A DNA stretch of 64,000 nt, taken from Carnegiea gigantea (taxonomy: Eukaryota > Streptophyta > Magnoliopsida > Caryophyllales > Cactaceae). Each line of letters opens with the position of its first letter. The first letter of the stretch is position 1. The position numbers and the translations under genes are program-made. Under the pieces are notes generated by a model. The model was not told the DNA's origin. It saw nothing but the letters and a program-made list of their open reading frames with translations, and did no database searches. The DNA is taken from the NCBI GenBank assembly GCA_029747015.1, contig JAKOGI010000365.1, positions 557,001-621,000 of the forward strand. The letters run 5' to 3'. Shown here piece after piece: positions 34,301 to 45,560 of the stretch.

Positions 34301-36386
34301 TCACCCACGCTCAAGCACCTAACAAGGACATAACCCACTTGGTTTTCATGATAACATTCTAGCCATTTTATTCCACCAAAGCAAAAAGTATGACCCACCT
34401 ATTTACATAATGAGCATAGTTGAATTCAACTCTAAAATACTTCCATAAGTGAGGCCTTGAGTTATGTTTAATTTAGAGGATATGATGCTTAGTTTAAAGT
34501 CATATGGTGAGTCTTAGAGTTATTCTCTTTCTTTTCCATCATAAATGTAAGTATGATGCATCCCTAATTTATTAATAAAACCATCTCCTCTATTAGTTCT
34601 TTTGTGTATTCTTATATTAGAATACTCCTATCTTATAACAAATCCAGGGTAAAAAAGAAATAAAAGAAAAAAAAGAAAAAAGATGGGCTAGTTTGAAAAC
34701 CTTACACAGTAAGCTAACCAAAAGGAGAGGAGAGAAATAAAATAAAAGAAATCAAGGATTTCAATCCATCATCTTAGAAAGGGAAAGACCAAAAATTTCT
34801 TTGTAATAAGTAATGTAGAAAGGACATGCCTAGGATAGGAGGCCTTCTTTGGCAACCAAAATTATTTCTTTGTGAAACCTAAAAAGTCACCCCTTAGAAC
34901 CCATTTGAGCCTTCGAAGGGTCTAACTTTTTAATAACCACATCTGATAAAACATAGGAGTAGGAGTGTGTTACAGGTGATAAAATTAGCAAATAAAAAAG
35001 AGAATTCAGACCAAAGGGTCTCACCAAAAGAAAAAGAAAAAAAGCTGAACAAAAAAAAGGAAAAGAATAAAGAATAAAAAATTGTTATTTGCACTAACCT
35101 CCTCACCTATGCACACGTGGGGATTTTATAGCCGATTCCTTCCTTTGGCATTCTAACCTTGAAGCATGCCTTTAATAGTCTCTTAAAGACATCCTTTAAG
35201 TTGTATGCTCTTACTTGTAAACTATGACAAACTTGATTCTACATCGGATATGTAGGTAATATCTTTAAGGCTCGACCACGAGCATTCTTTTCCATGAAGT
35301 AATAGCTTAATAGAGTCCTTTGGTCTCAAAAAAAAGAAGACAGAGAATGAATAAAATGTGGTTGACTCCAAAAACCGAAAAGGCTGTCTAAGCAAAAGGA
35401 GAGTGAAAATAGGATCCTGGTTTTTGAGGACAAAGAAGCATACAATTGCCTATTCCCATCCAACAAGACATGGACAAACTACTCACCCTCTTAACCACTT
35501 CTTCCTAGTCATCATAGTCTCTAATCCCTCTTCCATTCCAAAAATCGGGACTCTTTGCCTCAACTATAACTACAAATCCAAGAGTGGATATTTATATTCT
35601 CAGCCTTTCTAAGTGGGCACTCACACACAATACAAGATAGGAGGCTCGCCTTATTTCCCTAGACAATTAGGGCTACCGTCATGGTCAACATTTCCCAACA
35701 AGGAGATAACCGTGTTATTTATACTAAACTAGAGGCTATTCTAGTTAGTACGAGCCAAAGAATCTTTTTCTTCCATATCCCTATACTTCTAGAGCATATG
35801 TTATGATAAATAGGAATTGGGGGCTTATTCAGAACTGAGCACTTTAATAAAAAATTGATGGTTACTCCTCTATCAAAAAGAAAGATTACCTATCCTAGGT
35901 AACTTATGTCTTATAAGTTAGCCAAACACAGCAGTCACTCAATGTTTTATCCCTCATTCTAGAATAAGTTTTAGCCTGAGCCATATAGCATCACTGTACC
36001 TAACCTATCAATCACTTATATCTTAACCCATTAGCCACTTATATCTTAATCTGGCCTAATCTAATGGAGCCCAAACTTATTATGTGATCTTATCCTACAT
36101 GCATGCGAGGTTAGGTCCTCACATGTCTGCATAGCCAGTACAATTAAATCTGTATAGTCATTAAGCATGCATAGCCTCACTTAGGTTAGCTAGTACACTT
36201 TGCATCTATACATAGTTCTTTAGCTTATTTACTAGCCCAACCTCTGCCTTGATCACTTGGGAACCTGAGATTGAATGAAGTGCACATTTGGGCATAACAG
36301 CAGCCCTATAAGATGGCCCAAGGCCCTTGTTAGCTATGAATCTACATCAATACCTATACTTTGACCTTACTTTGATCACACTTTGA
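34301..36386 (+). other. Tat internal/3' region without recognisable pol
   Basis: I find no protease, RT or integrase block on either strand. At 35090-35290 there is a segment (GATTCTACATCGGATATGTAGGTAA ... CTCGACCACG, quoted in parts) that resembles the GGATACGTAGGCA..-type untranslated sequence found downstream of pol in many Tat elements. A/G-rich runs at 34650-34760 and 35030-35080 look like simple-sequence expansions. The boundary with the next LTR at 36387 is sharp. Confidence 0.4.
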
Positions 36387-37450
36387 TGGAGACCACCCCA
36401 CTGCAAACCAAGTTCAATTGGGTACCCTAGCCCAAAATATTCAAGCACTAGGCCAGAAGGTCATAAGTGAAGGTTTCAGTTCAATTGATCATTCATGCAT
36501 GCCAATAAAGCTACTGCTTTATCACTTGATCCAGTAAGCACTAGAGTTATTTTAAGGAGAAGCCTAGCTCATTTTCTAGCTTAGATTAAAGGTAGTAGAT
36601 AATAGAAGTTTCCCTACCATTTGATGCTAACAAAGTAGCTCATTCAGCCAGCTCAAAATGATTAGTCAGTGCCTTGTCCAATTTACTCCAGTAGGTCTAG
36701 TTTTAGGGGTTAATTTTGACTTTATTTTATAGCAACCTTTTAACTTGTTTAAGGAGGTGAAAAGGTGTCAAAAATATTATCTTAAGTGACAATAAAATTA
36801 CAGCATCAGATCAAACAACATTAGTTTTTATCCAGCTCAAGTTCACAAGAAATGCCTTTTGATCCGAAGGTTACTTGGTTACTGCCTCATGTTAACTTAC
36901 TAGGTAGTTCTCAATGTTTGAAGCTACAAGTTACACCTAATGGCCATCATTAGGAGAACTAAGATGCAGCATTAGCTTGACACCTCATTAATAGAGATTA
37001 GCAAACTAAATAGGTGTCAACAATCAAGCTAAACCTACTGTTTAAAGGATAATTTGTTTGAAAGTGTACTGCTGTTTTAGGGAAATGATGTACTTTGGTG
37101 TAGCCATTGTGAGAGGGAGTGAGGCTTAGTTTAAAACCATAATTTTTATGTGTAATATTTAGTTGTTAATATAAGAAAGCTGAGCAAGACTCCTTTTCTA
37201 AAAAATTATCCCTAGCTTATCCTGTAAATTGACCATTGTAGATGGTGATCTAGTGAGTCTTAGCTTGCTAATTGGTGTTGTCGTATCTAATTTGCGACCA
37301 AAGGCCCTGATTCCAGTTGGATGGTGTGTTCTATCCAAGCTTAAATTAGTTTATGCTATTTACTTGAGTTTCCAATATGCAAGTGATTGTTAGAGAGTTC
37401 TAGCCTTTCCTTTCCCTCATCTCTTAATCTTTGCTTGTTTCTCTATCACA
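36387..37450 (+). repeat. Chromovirus A 5' LTR
   Basis: TG...CA, 1064 bp, starting TGGAGACCACCCCACTGCAA. The first 230 bp align with the truncated copy at 47238-47453 (shared blocks GGTACCCTAGCC, TATCACTTGATCCAGTAAG, TAGCTCATTTTCTAGCT). A tRNA-Met-type primer site lies two bases after the end. Confidence 0.9.
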
Positions 37451-37452
37451 TT

Positions 37453-37464
37453 TGGTATTAGAGC
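37453..37464 (+). other. Primer binding site, initiator tRNA-Met type
   Basis: TGGTATTAGAGC differs from the usual TGGTATCAGAGC at one C-to-T position. Confidence 0.9.
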
Positions 37465-37557
37465 TTAGGCTACTCCTGGGCCTGTACCTTAGCCATAAAT
37501 ACAACCCATTGACCCAAACGCATAACCCACAATGAACTAATTTAATGTCCAAGCATG

Positions 37558-37873
37558 ATGAGTAGCAGCATGAGTTTGGAGGAAAAATTTGAGGCCTTTA
37601 TGAAGAATTATGATCATCTGGAGAAGCAGAATGAGTTTCTTAGGAGGCATCTTGGGGAATCCTTCAAGAACAAATAGAGAGCCTTGCAATTTGATACAGC
37701 TAACTCTTTAGGTCATTCACATGAAGTGTCTAAAAGCCAAGAGAACCCTTTTATGACCTCCAATGAAGATGATTTCAAACCAAGGAATAAAAGAGGCAGA
37801 AGGCACCATCATCATTAGACCAGCTTTGACATCAAGATAAAGATTCGAGAGTTTGAAGGAAAACATGGCTTAT
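37558..37873 (+). pseudogene. Chromovirus A gag, 5' fragment
   Basis: The ATG at 37558 opens a short frame starting MSSSMSLEEKFEAFMKNYDH with a coiled-coil-like run (LEKQNEFLRRHLGESF) before a stop at about 37677. After a shift the strand reads FDIKIKIREFEGKHG near 37830, matching the chromoviral gag motif D.K..IPEFEG, where capsid begins. The sequence then runs into the end of a minus-strand family-B LTR at about 37874. Capsid, zinc knuckle and early protease of this element are not seen; the reading resumes in protease at about 44490. Confidence 0.75.
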
Positions 37874-38604
37874 GAATTTCTTAATATTAAATTCCATTTG
37901 ACTAAATAAAAGCGTGAAATCCATGTAGCTGAGCCTAATGGATGTCGAGGACTAATTTTCCCCAAAATGAACCAAGAGAGAGAAAGAATTCCCAAAATAG
38001 AAGATAGCCTCTAATGAAGATGAATCATTATTTAAAATAGGTAACCAAGAGATAATCAACCCATTCTCTAACCCTTTAAAGCCTTAGCACCAAGGATTAT
38101 ATTAAAGAGATAAACTCAAATCACCACCCTCCTTAGAGAGATAAAGAATCTGATATTTTGAGAAACACCAAGCTTGAAACTCTTACTTCATTCATTAAAT
38201 TTGAATTTTTAGGGAGGTAATTAGGTGCATAAATACCCAATTAGAGTGGAAATTGGTTGTACATTAGTGGAGCAAGTGGGCCAACAGGAGGCTTTAAAAT
38301 ATCCTATGAAAATAAATCAATTTACTTTAGATAATTATAATCGAGGTGACCTATATTTCCCAGGATTTTTCCTCCATCTTCTAGGGAGCCTTAGGAAGGC
38401 TTTACTCCTCCAATGGGGGCACCATCACTTGGTAATTCTTCCTTTGTGTGTGAAGAGTTATCCTATGCTGATTAATCTCCAAAATTACAGCTGTAACCTC
38501 CTCAATTAAGCCTATAATTAGAACCATGTATTTTCCAATCCTGGATCGACCCTTGCTCGGTCCTTAATTCGTAACTTTCTTAACACTTAGAGTGTCTCAA
38601 CGGT
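37874..38604 (-). repeat. Chromovirus B LTR, 5'-truncated, minus orientation
   Basis: Aligns in reverse with the plus-strand LTR at about 49665-50417. Shared blocks include CTTGGTTCAT, CTCTAAGTGTTA or CTCTGAGTGTTA, GGCTTAATTGAG, CCACTAATGTA and ATTACCTCC. It includes the LTR end at 37874 but is joined to pol sequence at 38604, so its first part and the missing pol segment were removed together. Confidence 0.85.
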
Positions 38605-39290
38605 ATTATTAACACCAAAGTGACCAACTAAGGCTCCTCTATAAGTCTCCCTAATAATCGAGTCCCATAAAGGACTTTTAGGATGTAGAGCTTGTTTCCT
38701 TTGAAGAGGAAACCATCTTGTGTAGTGAAAGAGTTAAAGTTAGAAAGATTCTCCACTACTTCATCGAAGTATTCATCCTTTGGTATAGGGCTTTGATGGA
38801 ATAAAATCAAAGAACCTTAGCTTCAAGGACTGAAATTAGAGCATATCTCCTTGATAAGGCATCAACCACAATATTCTTTTTCCCAGTCTTATGCTTATAA
38901 GAAAAGGTCAAAGACTAAAGGAACTCAAGCCACTTGGCATGTCTTGTGTTCAACTCGTGTTGACCATTGATGTAGTATAATGCCTTGTGATCCGAATGGA
39001 GCACAAAAGACTTGGGATTGAGGTAATGACTCCAATATTTCAAAGCCCTAACAATGACATAGAATTCCTTGTCATACGTGGAGTAGTTAAGCCTTGAACC
39101 ATTCAACAGCTCACCAAAGAAAGTAAGAAGGCGCTTAGCTTGAGTGAGAACCGCACCAATCCCAAAGCCACTAGTGTCACACTTTAAATAGAAGATCGAA
39201 GTTGGGAAGAGCTAAGATTGGAGTTGAACAATTCCTGTCCTTGATGGCTTCAAAGGCCTTTTAGGTGGCCATTATCCACTCAAAGCTTTC
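38605..39290 (-). pseudogene. Chromovirus B RNase H and start of integrase
   Basis: On the minus strand, 39106-38915 is open: NGSRLNYSTYDKEFYVIVRA, then SHYLNPKSFVLHSDHKALYY and HAKWLEFL. This is the RNase H tether end typical of CRM/Galadriel-like chromoviruses. Below, [20 protein letters not shown] marks the end of RNase H, and [18 protein letters not shown] is the start of integrase. The last readable motif is GHFGVN near 38610, after which the LTR begins. The integrase core is therefore deleted. Confidence 0.88.
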
Positions 39291-40010
39291 TTTCTTTATG
39301 CATTCGATTAAGGGAGCCATTATAGAGCTAAAGTCTTTGACGAGCCAGCCTTAGAAAGAGGTATATCCATGTAAACTTCGCATTTCTATGATGGAGGTGG
39401 GAGTAGGCCAAGTCTTGATAGGCTCAACTTCAGATTCATAAACTTGAATCCCCTTACTGGACACAACATAGCCAAGAAAGGCAAATTAAGGAGTGAATGG
39501 GTCACACTTCTCAAGCTTGACATATAACTTTTGTTGTCTCAATACTTGGAACACTTATGAAAGGTGCTCCATATCATATGTTTCATCATGACTATAGACC
39601 AAGATATCATCAAGATATACCACACCAAACTTCCTAATGAATGGTCTTAAGACCTCATTTATGAGCCTAATGAAAGTGCTACGAGCACTAGATAGACCAA
39701 AAGGCATCACAAGCCACTCATACGACCTATACCTGGTGTTCAAGGCGGTTTTCTATTCATCTCTTTCTTTCATTCCAATTTGGTGATAGCCACTCCGAAG
39801 GTCGATTTTGGAAAAGATCTTAGACGCGTGCAACTCATCAAGCATATGATCCAATTAAAGAATAGAAAGTCGAACTTGATGGTGATGTTGTTATGGCCCC
39901 ACAATTAATACATATACGCACAGTGCCATCCTTCTTAGGCACCAAAAGGGTGGGAACCAAACAGGAATCAAGCTTTCACTATGTACCCACAATCAAGCAA
40001 CTCTTAGACT
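39291..40010 (-). pseudogene. Chromovirus B reverse transcriptase
   Basis: The open part 39743-39555 gives [40 protein letters not shown] and LVYSHDE. The catalytic YLDD is intact. Sequence on both sides is frameshifted: upstream KDGTW and VDSRGI are degraded; downstream FLAMLCPVRGFKFM and similar pieces remain in shifted frames. Lineage is that of the plus-strand copy at 52860-53500, which reads [20 protein letters not shown]. Confidence 0.88.
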
Positions 40011-41205
40011 TGTCATTGAAACTCTTTTGACTCTTTCAGATTGCATCTATTGGCCGGCTTGTTTGGCAAGGGAGCACCTGGTAGGAGATCAATTTGGTGC
40101 TCAATTCCTCTCAAAGGAGAGAGCCCCAGGGGTAAATCAGTTGGGAATACATCCTCAAACTCTCTTAAGAATGATTGACCTAAAAGATGCATCGGTTTGA
40201 TGCTCTTACCAATAGCTATATCCACCTATGTTTCACCCACAAATAGGCTTTCCTTACATCCCTTTTCCTGTTTAGATTTGAGGAGCTTAGGTGAAGGTAG
40301 CAGTGTCAAAGTAAGATTGCGACCCATGTACTTGAATGCATAAATATTGGAATACCCATCAAGAATCACATGATTATCAAACAACCAAGACGTATAAAGT
40401 AACAAGTGAGATGCATCCATAGGAAGGACATCACAAAGCACTTCACCACAATGTGGACCAACTGAAAATGCAATAGGAGCTTATTTGAACATGGTTACCT
40501 CTCTTCCTTGCCTGAGCCGTAGGAGAGAATAAGGGGTGGGAAGCACCTTAATGGTAATTAAAGCTTGTTAAGGAGTATTATGGAAGCTACATTGGTGCAA
40601 CTTCCCCAATCAATAATGAGCTCAAACACATTGCCTCCAATAGTGCAACAGGTATGGAAAATTTACCACCTTTGACTTGGCTCAAAAGGAGCCTCTTGGA
40701 CATCGAGTGCTCTTCGAATCACTAAGAGTTCAGCTACATCCAGAGTGATCAAAGTTCGATCCTCGTCCTTTACTTGCTCTTCACTAGTAGCTTCTTTAAT
40801 AGGTTGAATTTCTTCCATCTCACTAATGGTAAGAGTCCTTTGGTTAGGAAATCCGCTTGGAAGTTCCCTTAACTGTGACATTTGAAACACTTTTTACCCT
40901 CTAATCTCTTTGGTGGCACACTAGTAATCCCTTTACCATTGTTAAGGGTTTTGACAACTGTAGTAGTAGTGGTAGCTTTGTTGGGGGTGGAATAACCCAT
41001 GGGGGTACTAGAAAGGCGAGTAGAGGAAGTAGGTTGAAAGGGTTGACCCTTAAGTTGCTTTTTAACCTTGTTAGCTAGGTGTCGCACATCATCAAAGGAT
41101 AACTAAGGTTGTAGATCCAGCTTGTTAGCAATGCTAGGGGATAATCCTTTAATGAAGCTAGCAATCTTAAGTTCGGGTTCCTTATCCAAGCCAGCCCTAA
41201 TGTAC
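40011..41205 (-). pseudogene. Chromovirus B gag end, protease and start of pol, duplicated unit 1
   Basis: Reading downward from 41205: RNPNLRLLASLKDYPLALLT in one frame (gag end), then the zinc knuckle start KKCFKCHS at about 40905, with a stop and its His and last Cys altered. Next come VKDEDRTLITLDVAEL (40780) and protease C-terminal sequence VLCDVLPMDASHLLLYTSWL (40441 onward), where LLLGRPW has become LLLYTSW. It continues FLREFEDVFPTDLPLGLSPL and RGIEHQIDLLPGAPLPNKPA at 40170-40040, the protease-RT link. It is homologous to unit 2, which lies just upstream in transcriptional sense. Confidence 0.88.
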
Positions 41206-42430
41206 TTACGGTCAAGCAACTCTTGTACTTGTTATTGAAGCTCTTTTGACTCGTTAAGATTGGACCTATAAACTGGCTTATTTGGCAAAGGAGCACCCTA
41301 TAGAAGATCAATTTGGTACTCAACTCCTCTCAAATGAGAGAGCCCCAAGGGTAAATCATTTGGGAATACATCCTCAAACTCTCTTAAGAGTGATTAAACC
41401 AAGGGATGCATGGGTTTTATTCTTTCACTTGTGTTTGACTCTATCATAAGTAAGACAAATAAAGGCTTGCTCTTACTAATGGCTCTCTGCTTGTGTTTCA
41501 CTCATAAATAGGTTTTTCTTACTTCCCTTTCCCGATTTAAATTTGAGGAGTTTAGGTGAAGGTAGCGGTGTCAAACTAAGATTACAACCCATACACTAGA
41601 ATGCATAAGCATGAGCATTCCCCCTCATTAGTCACATGATTATCAAACAACCAAGGCTTACCAAGTAACAAGTGACATGCATCCACAGGAAGGACATCAC
41701 AAAGCACTTCACCACAATATGGACCAACCAAAAATTTAATAGAGCTTGTTTGAAAATGGTTACCTAGCTTCTTTGTTTGAGCTATTGGAGAGAATAAGGG
41801 GCAGGATGCACCTTGGTTGGTAATTGAACCTTATCAATGAGTGTTGTGGAAGCCATATTGGTGTAACTTCCCCAACCAATAATGAGCTCACACGCCTTAC
41901 CTCTAAGAGATCAATAGGCATGGAAAGACATGGAGTGCTCTTTGAATCAGTAAGATTTCACCCACAGCTAGAGTGATCAAGTTTTGGTCCTCATCTTCTG
42001 CTTCCTCTTCATGAGTAGCTTCTTCAATGGCTTGAACTTCTTCCACCTTTCTAATGATAAAAGTCCTGTGGTTATGACAATCTACTTAGAAGTGTTTATA
42101 ACCATGACATTTAAAACACTTTTTGCTCTCCAATCTCTTTGGTGGCTCACTAGCGATCCCTTTACCCTTGTCAAGTGTTTTGATAGGTGTAGTAGTAGTG
42201 GTAGCTTTGTTAGGGGCAGATTAACCCATGGGGATACTCAAAGGATGAATAGAGGAAGTGTTTCAAAGGGTTTCGACCCTTAAGTTGCTTTTCAACCTTG
42301 TTAGCTAGGTGTCGCACATGATCAAAGGATAAGTAAAGTTATAGATCCAACTTATTAGTAATGCTAGGAGATAATCCTTTAATGAAGCTAGCAATTTTAA
42401 GTTCGGGTTTTTCATCCACACCAACCCTCA
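41206..42430 (-). pseudogene. Chromovirus B gag end, protease and start of pol, duplicated unit 2
   Basis: A second, independently decayed copy of the same segment as 40011-41205. It contains KIASFIKGLSPSITNKLDL near 42400-42345, a zinc knuckle CFKCHGYKHF.VDC near 42120 with all four ligands kept but an internal stop, and GEVLCDVLPVDACHLLLGKP near 41710. RGVE.QIDLL-like and pol-link sequence follows near 41320. The LLLGKPW block is closer to consensus here than in unit 1. Its pol start runs straight into the gag end of unit 1 at about 41206. Confidence 0.88.
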
Positions 42431-42800
42431 TTTAGAGTTATTCAAACTCCCTAATGTACTCTTCCACGTTTATGTTCTCTTGGTTTAGAGAGGTGATCTT
42501 GGGGTAAAGTTTTTGTTTGTACGAAGAGGGTAGAAATCTCTTGTCCATATGCTTCTTGAGCTTGGAACAAGTCTTGATTTTGGATTTAGCTTCTCTAGCC
42601 CTACTCTTCTTCAATTGTTCATAGCATAACGAAGTATACCTCTTCAACTTAAGAATGGCCAACTTGAAGGCCTTCTCAAAATTGTAATCTTTGAGGTCAA
42701 AGATCTTCTCGAGGGCTTGAACCCAATCAAGATAGTTCTCTGTGCTAAGATTACCATCAAATTCTGGAGCCTCAACTTCGACATCCCGAAGGTTATTACT
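42431..42800 (-). pseudogene. Chromovirus B gag, N-terminal half
   Basis: 42662-42438 is open and reads AILKLKRYTSLCYEQLKKSR, MDKRFLPSSYKQKLYPKITS and NINVEEYIREFE. This is the chromoviral capsid core (A...L...A..WWE.L, F.P..Y......L..L.QG..SV.EY..EF). Upstream, NYLDWVQALEKIFDLKDY is recognisable in shifted frames to about 42760. It is the only single-copy part of gag in this element. Confidence 0.88.
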
Positions 42801-43455
42801 TGGATGCCCTCTTCTTCTTAGTCTTCCTTCCTCATCACCAAGTCTTCATGAGGGGAAGAGTATTCGATGTCAAAAGGGCGAGCATCGTAGCATTGCCGGT
42901 AAGGGTTTCGTGGCGTGGATTCCCTTACTTGTGTAACCTCTTGAGTGAACTTTCTTATTTGCTCTTAAAGCTATATAAAAGCCCTACCTATCTCCTGGAC
43001 TTGCTTAAGAGAAATGTTTAAGGAGTGAGAAGGATCTCCCTCATCGATCATGGTTGATGGAAAGGTGAATAGAGTTAAAAGGAGGAAAGCAAGAGAGGCA
43101 CAGGAGTGTTAAAGGATCAAGGGCAAGAAAAACGGTGGAAATGAGGGGGCACGGTCATGCTCAATGGCACATTAGGGAGGAAGGTCATGCCAGATCTATG
43201 GAGCAGGAATAAAGAGTGGAGGAAAGGGGAACGATTGTGTCGGGCATCAAGGGGTGGCTGTGCTAAATCTCTGCCTAGCATATTCGACGATTTTTTTTGT
43301 TGGTGGAGGCCTTTTGTGGAGTTTTAGGGATGTGTTTAGGTTAGGGATTGTGTTTGGGCTATGTTTAGGGTTCTTTATGGACTACATAAGACATTTAGAG
43401 AGGGTGAACTAATGACAAAATTAGTTTAGAGAGGAGGAAACTTTATGTAAAGATA
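42801..43455 (-). other. Chromovirus B leader, minus orientation, 5'-truncated
   Basis: Aligns in reverse with the plus-strand leader around 50505-50640 (CCATAAAGAACCCTAA, ACACATCCCTAA, ATTTTGTCATTAGTTC). Similarity ends at about 43455, before the position of a primer site, so the LTR and primer site on this side are missing. Confidence 0.65.
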
Positions 43456-44489
43456 AGCTAGTTTGAGTGTTTACGGAGAAACCGGGGTTAGGAGCAAAGA
43501 TTAACTGAATTTTGGTTCATTCAATGTGTCATCTAATAAACAAGCTGGCTAGCACTTACATAAGCTCCTGCCCTACTGCCTAGTTGCTTAGGGGTTTCCT
43601 TAGTCATTAGGAAACCTCTAATCTAGCTTATATAAAACAGGATGTGAACCCGGATTAGCCTAGCCTAAGTATATCACACGTGTCTAGCTAATTACATGCT
43701 TAATTATGCTAAACTTAAGCTTGAACATGTCATTAGCATCCTAAGAAATACGCTTGCATATATGGGAGAGAGAAATAGCTGCTGATTTGACCCAAATTAC
43801 GGCTGGCCAATCATACCCAAGTGTGATCTTTATCTCTCTTCCTAGTGGCCAAAAAGCCTTCCAAAACTGCAAAAGTAGCAATGATGATGTTCCTAGTAGG
43901 GTAGGCTAGCAAGTAAATTGGGACGTTGGTGGTCAAAGCCTCCCTTTGATGAGATCTCAGTCATTGATCAAAAACAGTCAAATTGGCCGGCTTGGCGCCA
44001 AAAAGGAGCAGCTTGGTTGCTTGATTTCTACTTGGTTGCTTGGTTACTTAGGATTTTAATAATCATCGTAAGTAAAGAAATTGGGCTTAAATCAGGTTTA
44101 AGGGGGTGAACCAGCTGGAAACTCAAATGGGGTCAGAATAAAGCTTAATCTAGAACGGTTGACTTGTAAGGGCAAAATCTTCATGAAGCAACTGATTCAA
44201 CTTAGTTTCCTCTTTATGGCTTGGTATTTGAGGATTTTAGGTAACAAAAATATTAGCCCTAAACCTCTTGGAAGTTTAGGAAATTAGATGAACAACACCG
44301 GGTCTTTGCAAAGGATCATACCCGGGTAATGTGTAACTTTGTAGGAGCAAGGCTTGGACTAAGGCTTGAGCTTTGGTGCTTGAACTTGCATTCCCTGGAT
44401 CATTTTACGGGGTTGAATCTTGTACAGTGCTTGATCTTCATACTTGGGCTGTAAACTTCAGTACATCCCCACCCTTACTATATCGAGTG
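43456..44489. other. Unassigned 1-kb segment between chromoviruses B and A
   Basis: Matches neither the family-A nor the family-B sequences in the window. On the minus strand it has TTTTATATAAGC (about 43640) preceded by CACGTGTGATAT, which is promoter-like. It may be part of an LTR from another family. No coding motif is seen. Confidence 0.3.
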
Positions 44490-44925
44490 GCTCAATCGAG
44501 AGATTGCAAGTTAATTAAAGGTTCTTAGTTACTTTCTCAATTGGTAAGAGTCATTTTGATGAAGTGCGATGTGACATAATCCCCATGGAAGAACGTCATG
44601 TATAATTAGGAACGCCCTGGCTATTTGATAAAAGAGTAACTTATGATGGTTACTTGAATATCTGTTCATTCACTAAGGATGGCATGAAAACAACCCTTTC
44701 CCCTTTAGCCCCATATCAACTATCCAAACACAAGCCTTTTAACATGACTAGACTGAAATACCTCTTGCCCTAGTGGAGCCTACCCTTACAGCTTCACACC
44801 ATGAATTCATACCTTTTAAGGATTAGATTCTTCAAACTAGTTCCGACCAAGAAGAGACCCAGCCTTTACCACTACAAGCCGCTTAAGCCTATGTGTTGTG
44901 CCAACCTTGCTTCTTCCTAAGAAAG
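44490..44925 (+). pseudogene. Chromovirus A protease C-terminus and link to RT
   Basis: Near 44550 the plus strand reads FDEVRCDIIPMEERHV followed by LGTPWLFDKRVTYDGYLNIC, which matches DEV.CDV.PM.ACH.LLGRPW.FD of CRM/Galadriel-like chromoviruses. It continues SFTKDGMKTTLSPLAP. The N-terminal half with the catalytic Asp is absent. The rest of the link up to RT is degraded. Confidence 0.8.
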
Positions 44926-45560
44926 ATGAGAGCATGAGGATGTCTGTAGATAGTAGAGCCATTAACAAGATCACTATCAAGTATAGCACCCTATTCCAAG
45001 GTTAGAAGACATGTTGGATGAGCTCTATGGGTCTAAAGTTTTCTCTAAAGTGGATTTAAGGAGTGGTTACCTCTAGATCAAGATTAGAGAGGGTAATGAG
45101 TGGAAGAGCGCCTTCAAAACCAAAGAAGGTTCATATAAGTAATTGGTTATGCCTTTTGGCCTATCCAATGCACCTAGTGCTTTCATGAGGTTGATGAACC
45201 ATGTGTTCAGTCCCTTTATAAGCAGATTTGTTGTTGTCTATCTTGATAATATACTGATCTAGAGCAAGATAGTAGAGGAGCATACCAGCCATCTTGAGCA
45301 AGTGATTCAAGTCCTAGAAAAGGAGAAGCTATATGGCAATCTTAAGAAGCGCATCTTCTTTACTTATAAGGTCATATTCTTAGGATATATAGTTACTGTC
45401 AATGAGATCTAAGTGGATGAGAGCAAGGTGGAAGCTATTAGGAACTAGCCAGTTCCTAAGAGCACCCATGATATGAGAAGTTTTCATGGGTGAACTTTAT
45501 TCTACAGAAGGTTCATCAAAAACTTCAGCACCATCATAGCACCCATGACTAAAGTGATTA
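44926..45560 (+). pseudogene. Chromovirus A reverse transcriptase
   Basis: Readable blocks in changing frames are [14 protein letters not shown] near 44950, LDDMLDELYGSKVFSKVDL near 45003, IKIREGNEWKSAFKTKEGSY near 45080, [20 protein letters not shown] near 45145 and [11 protein letters not shown] near 45230. The catalytic box is YLDN instead of YLDD, so one metal-binding Asp is lost. Downstream, VDESKVEAIRN and MRSFHG..LFYRRFIKNFST mark the CRM/Galadriel-type thumb and connection. Stops fall at Gln and Glu/Trp positions. Confidence 0.9.

Larger units (their letters stand above)
37874..43455 (-). mobile_element. Chromovirus B, minus copy, rearranged
   Basis: Whole-element entry. In transcriptional order it has leader, gag, then gag end-protease-pol start twice, RT, RNase H, integrase start and a truncated 3' LTR. 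The integrase core and the 5' LTR are missing. Confidence 0.85.
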
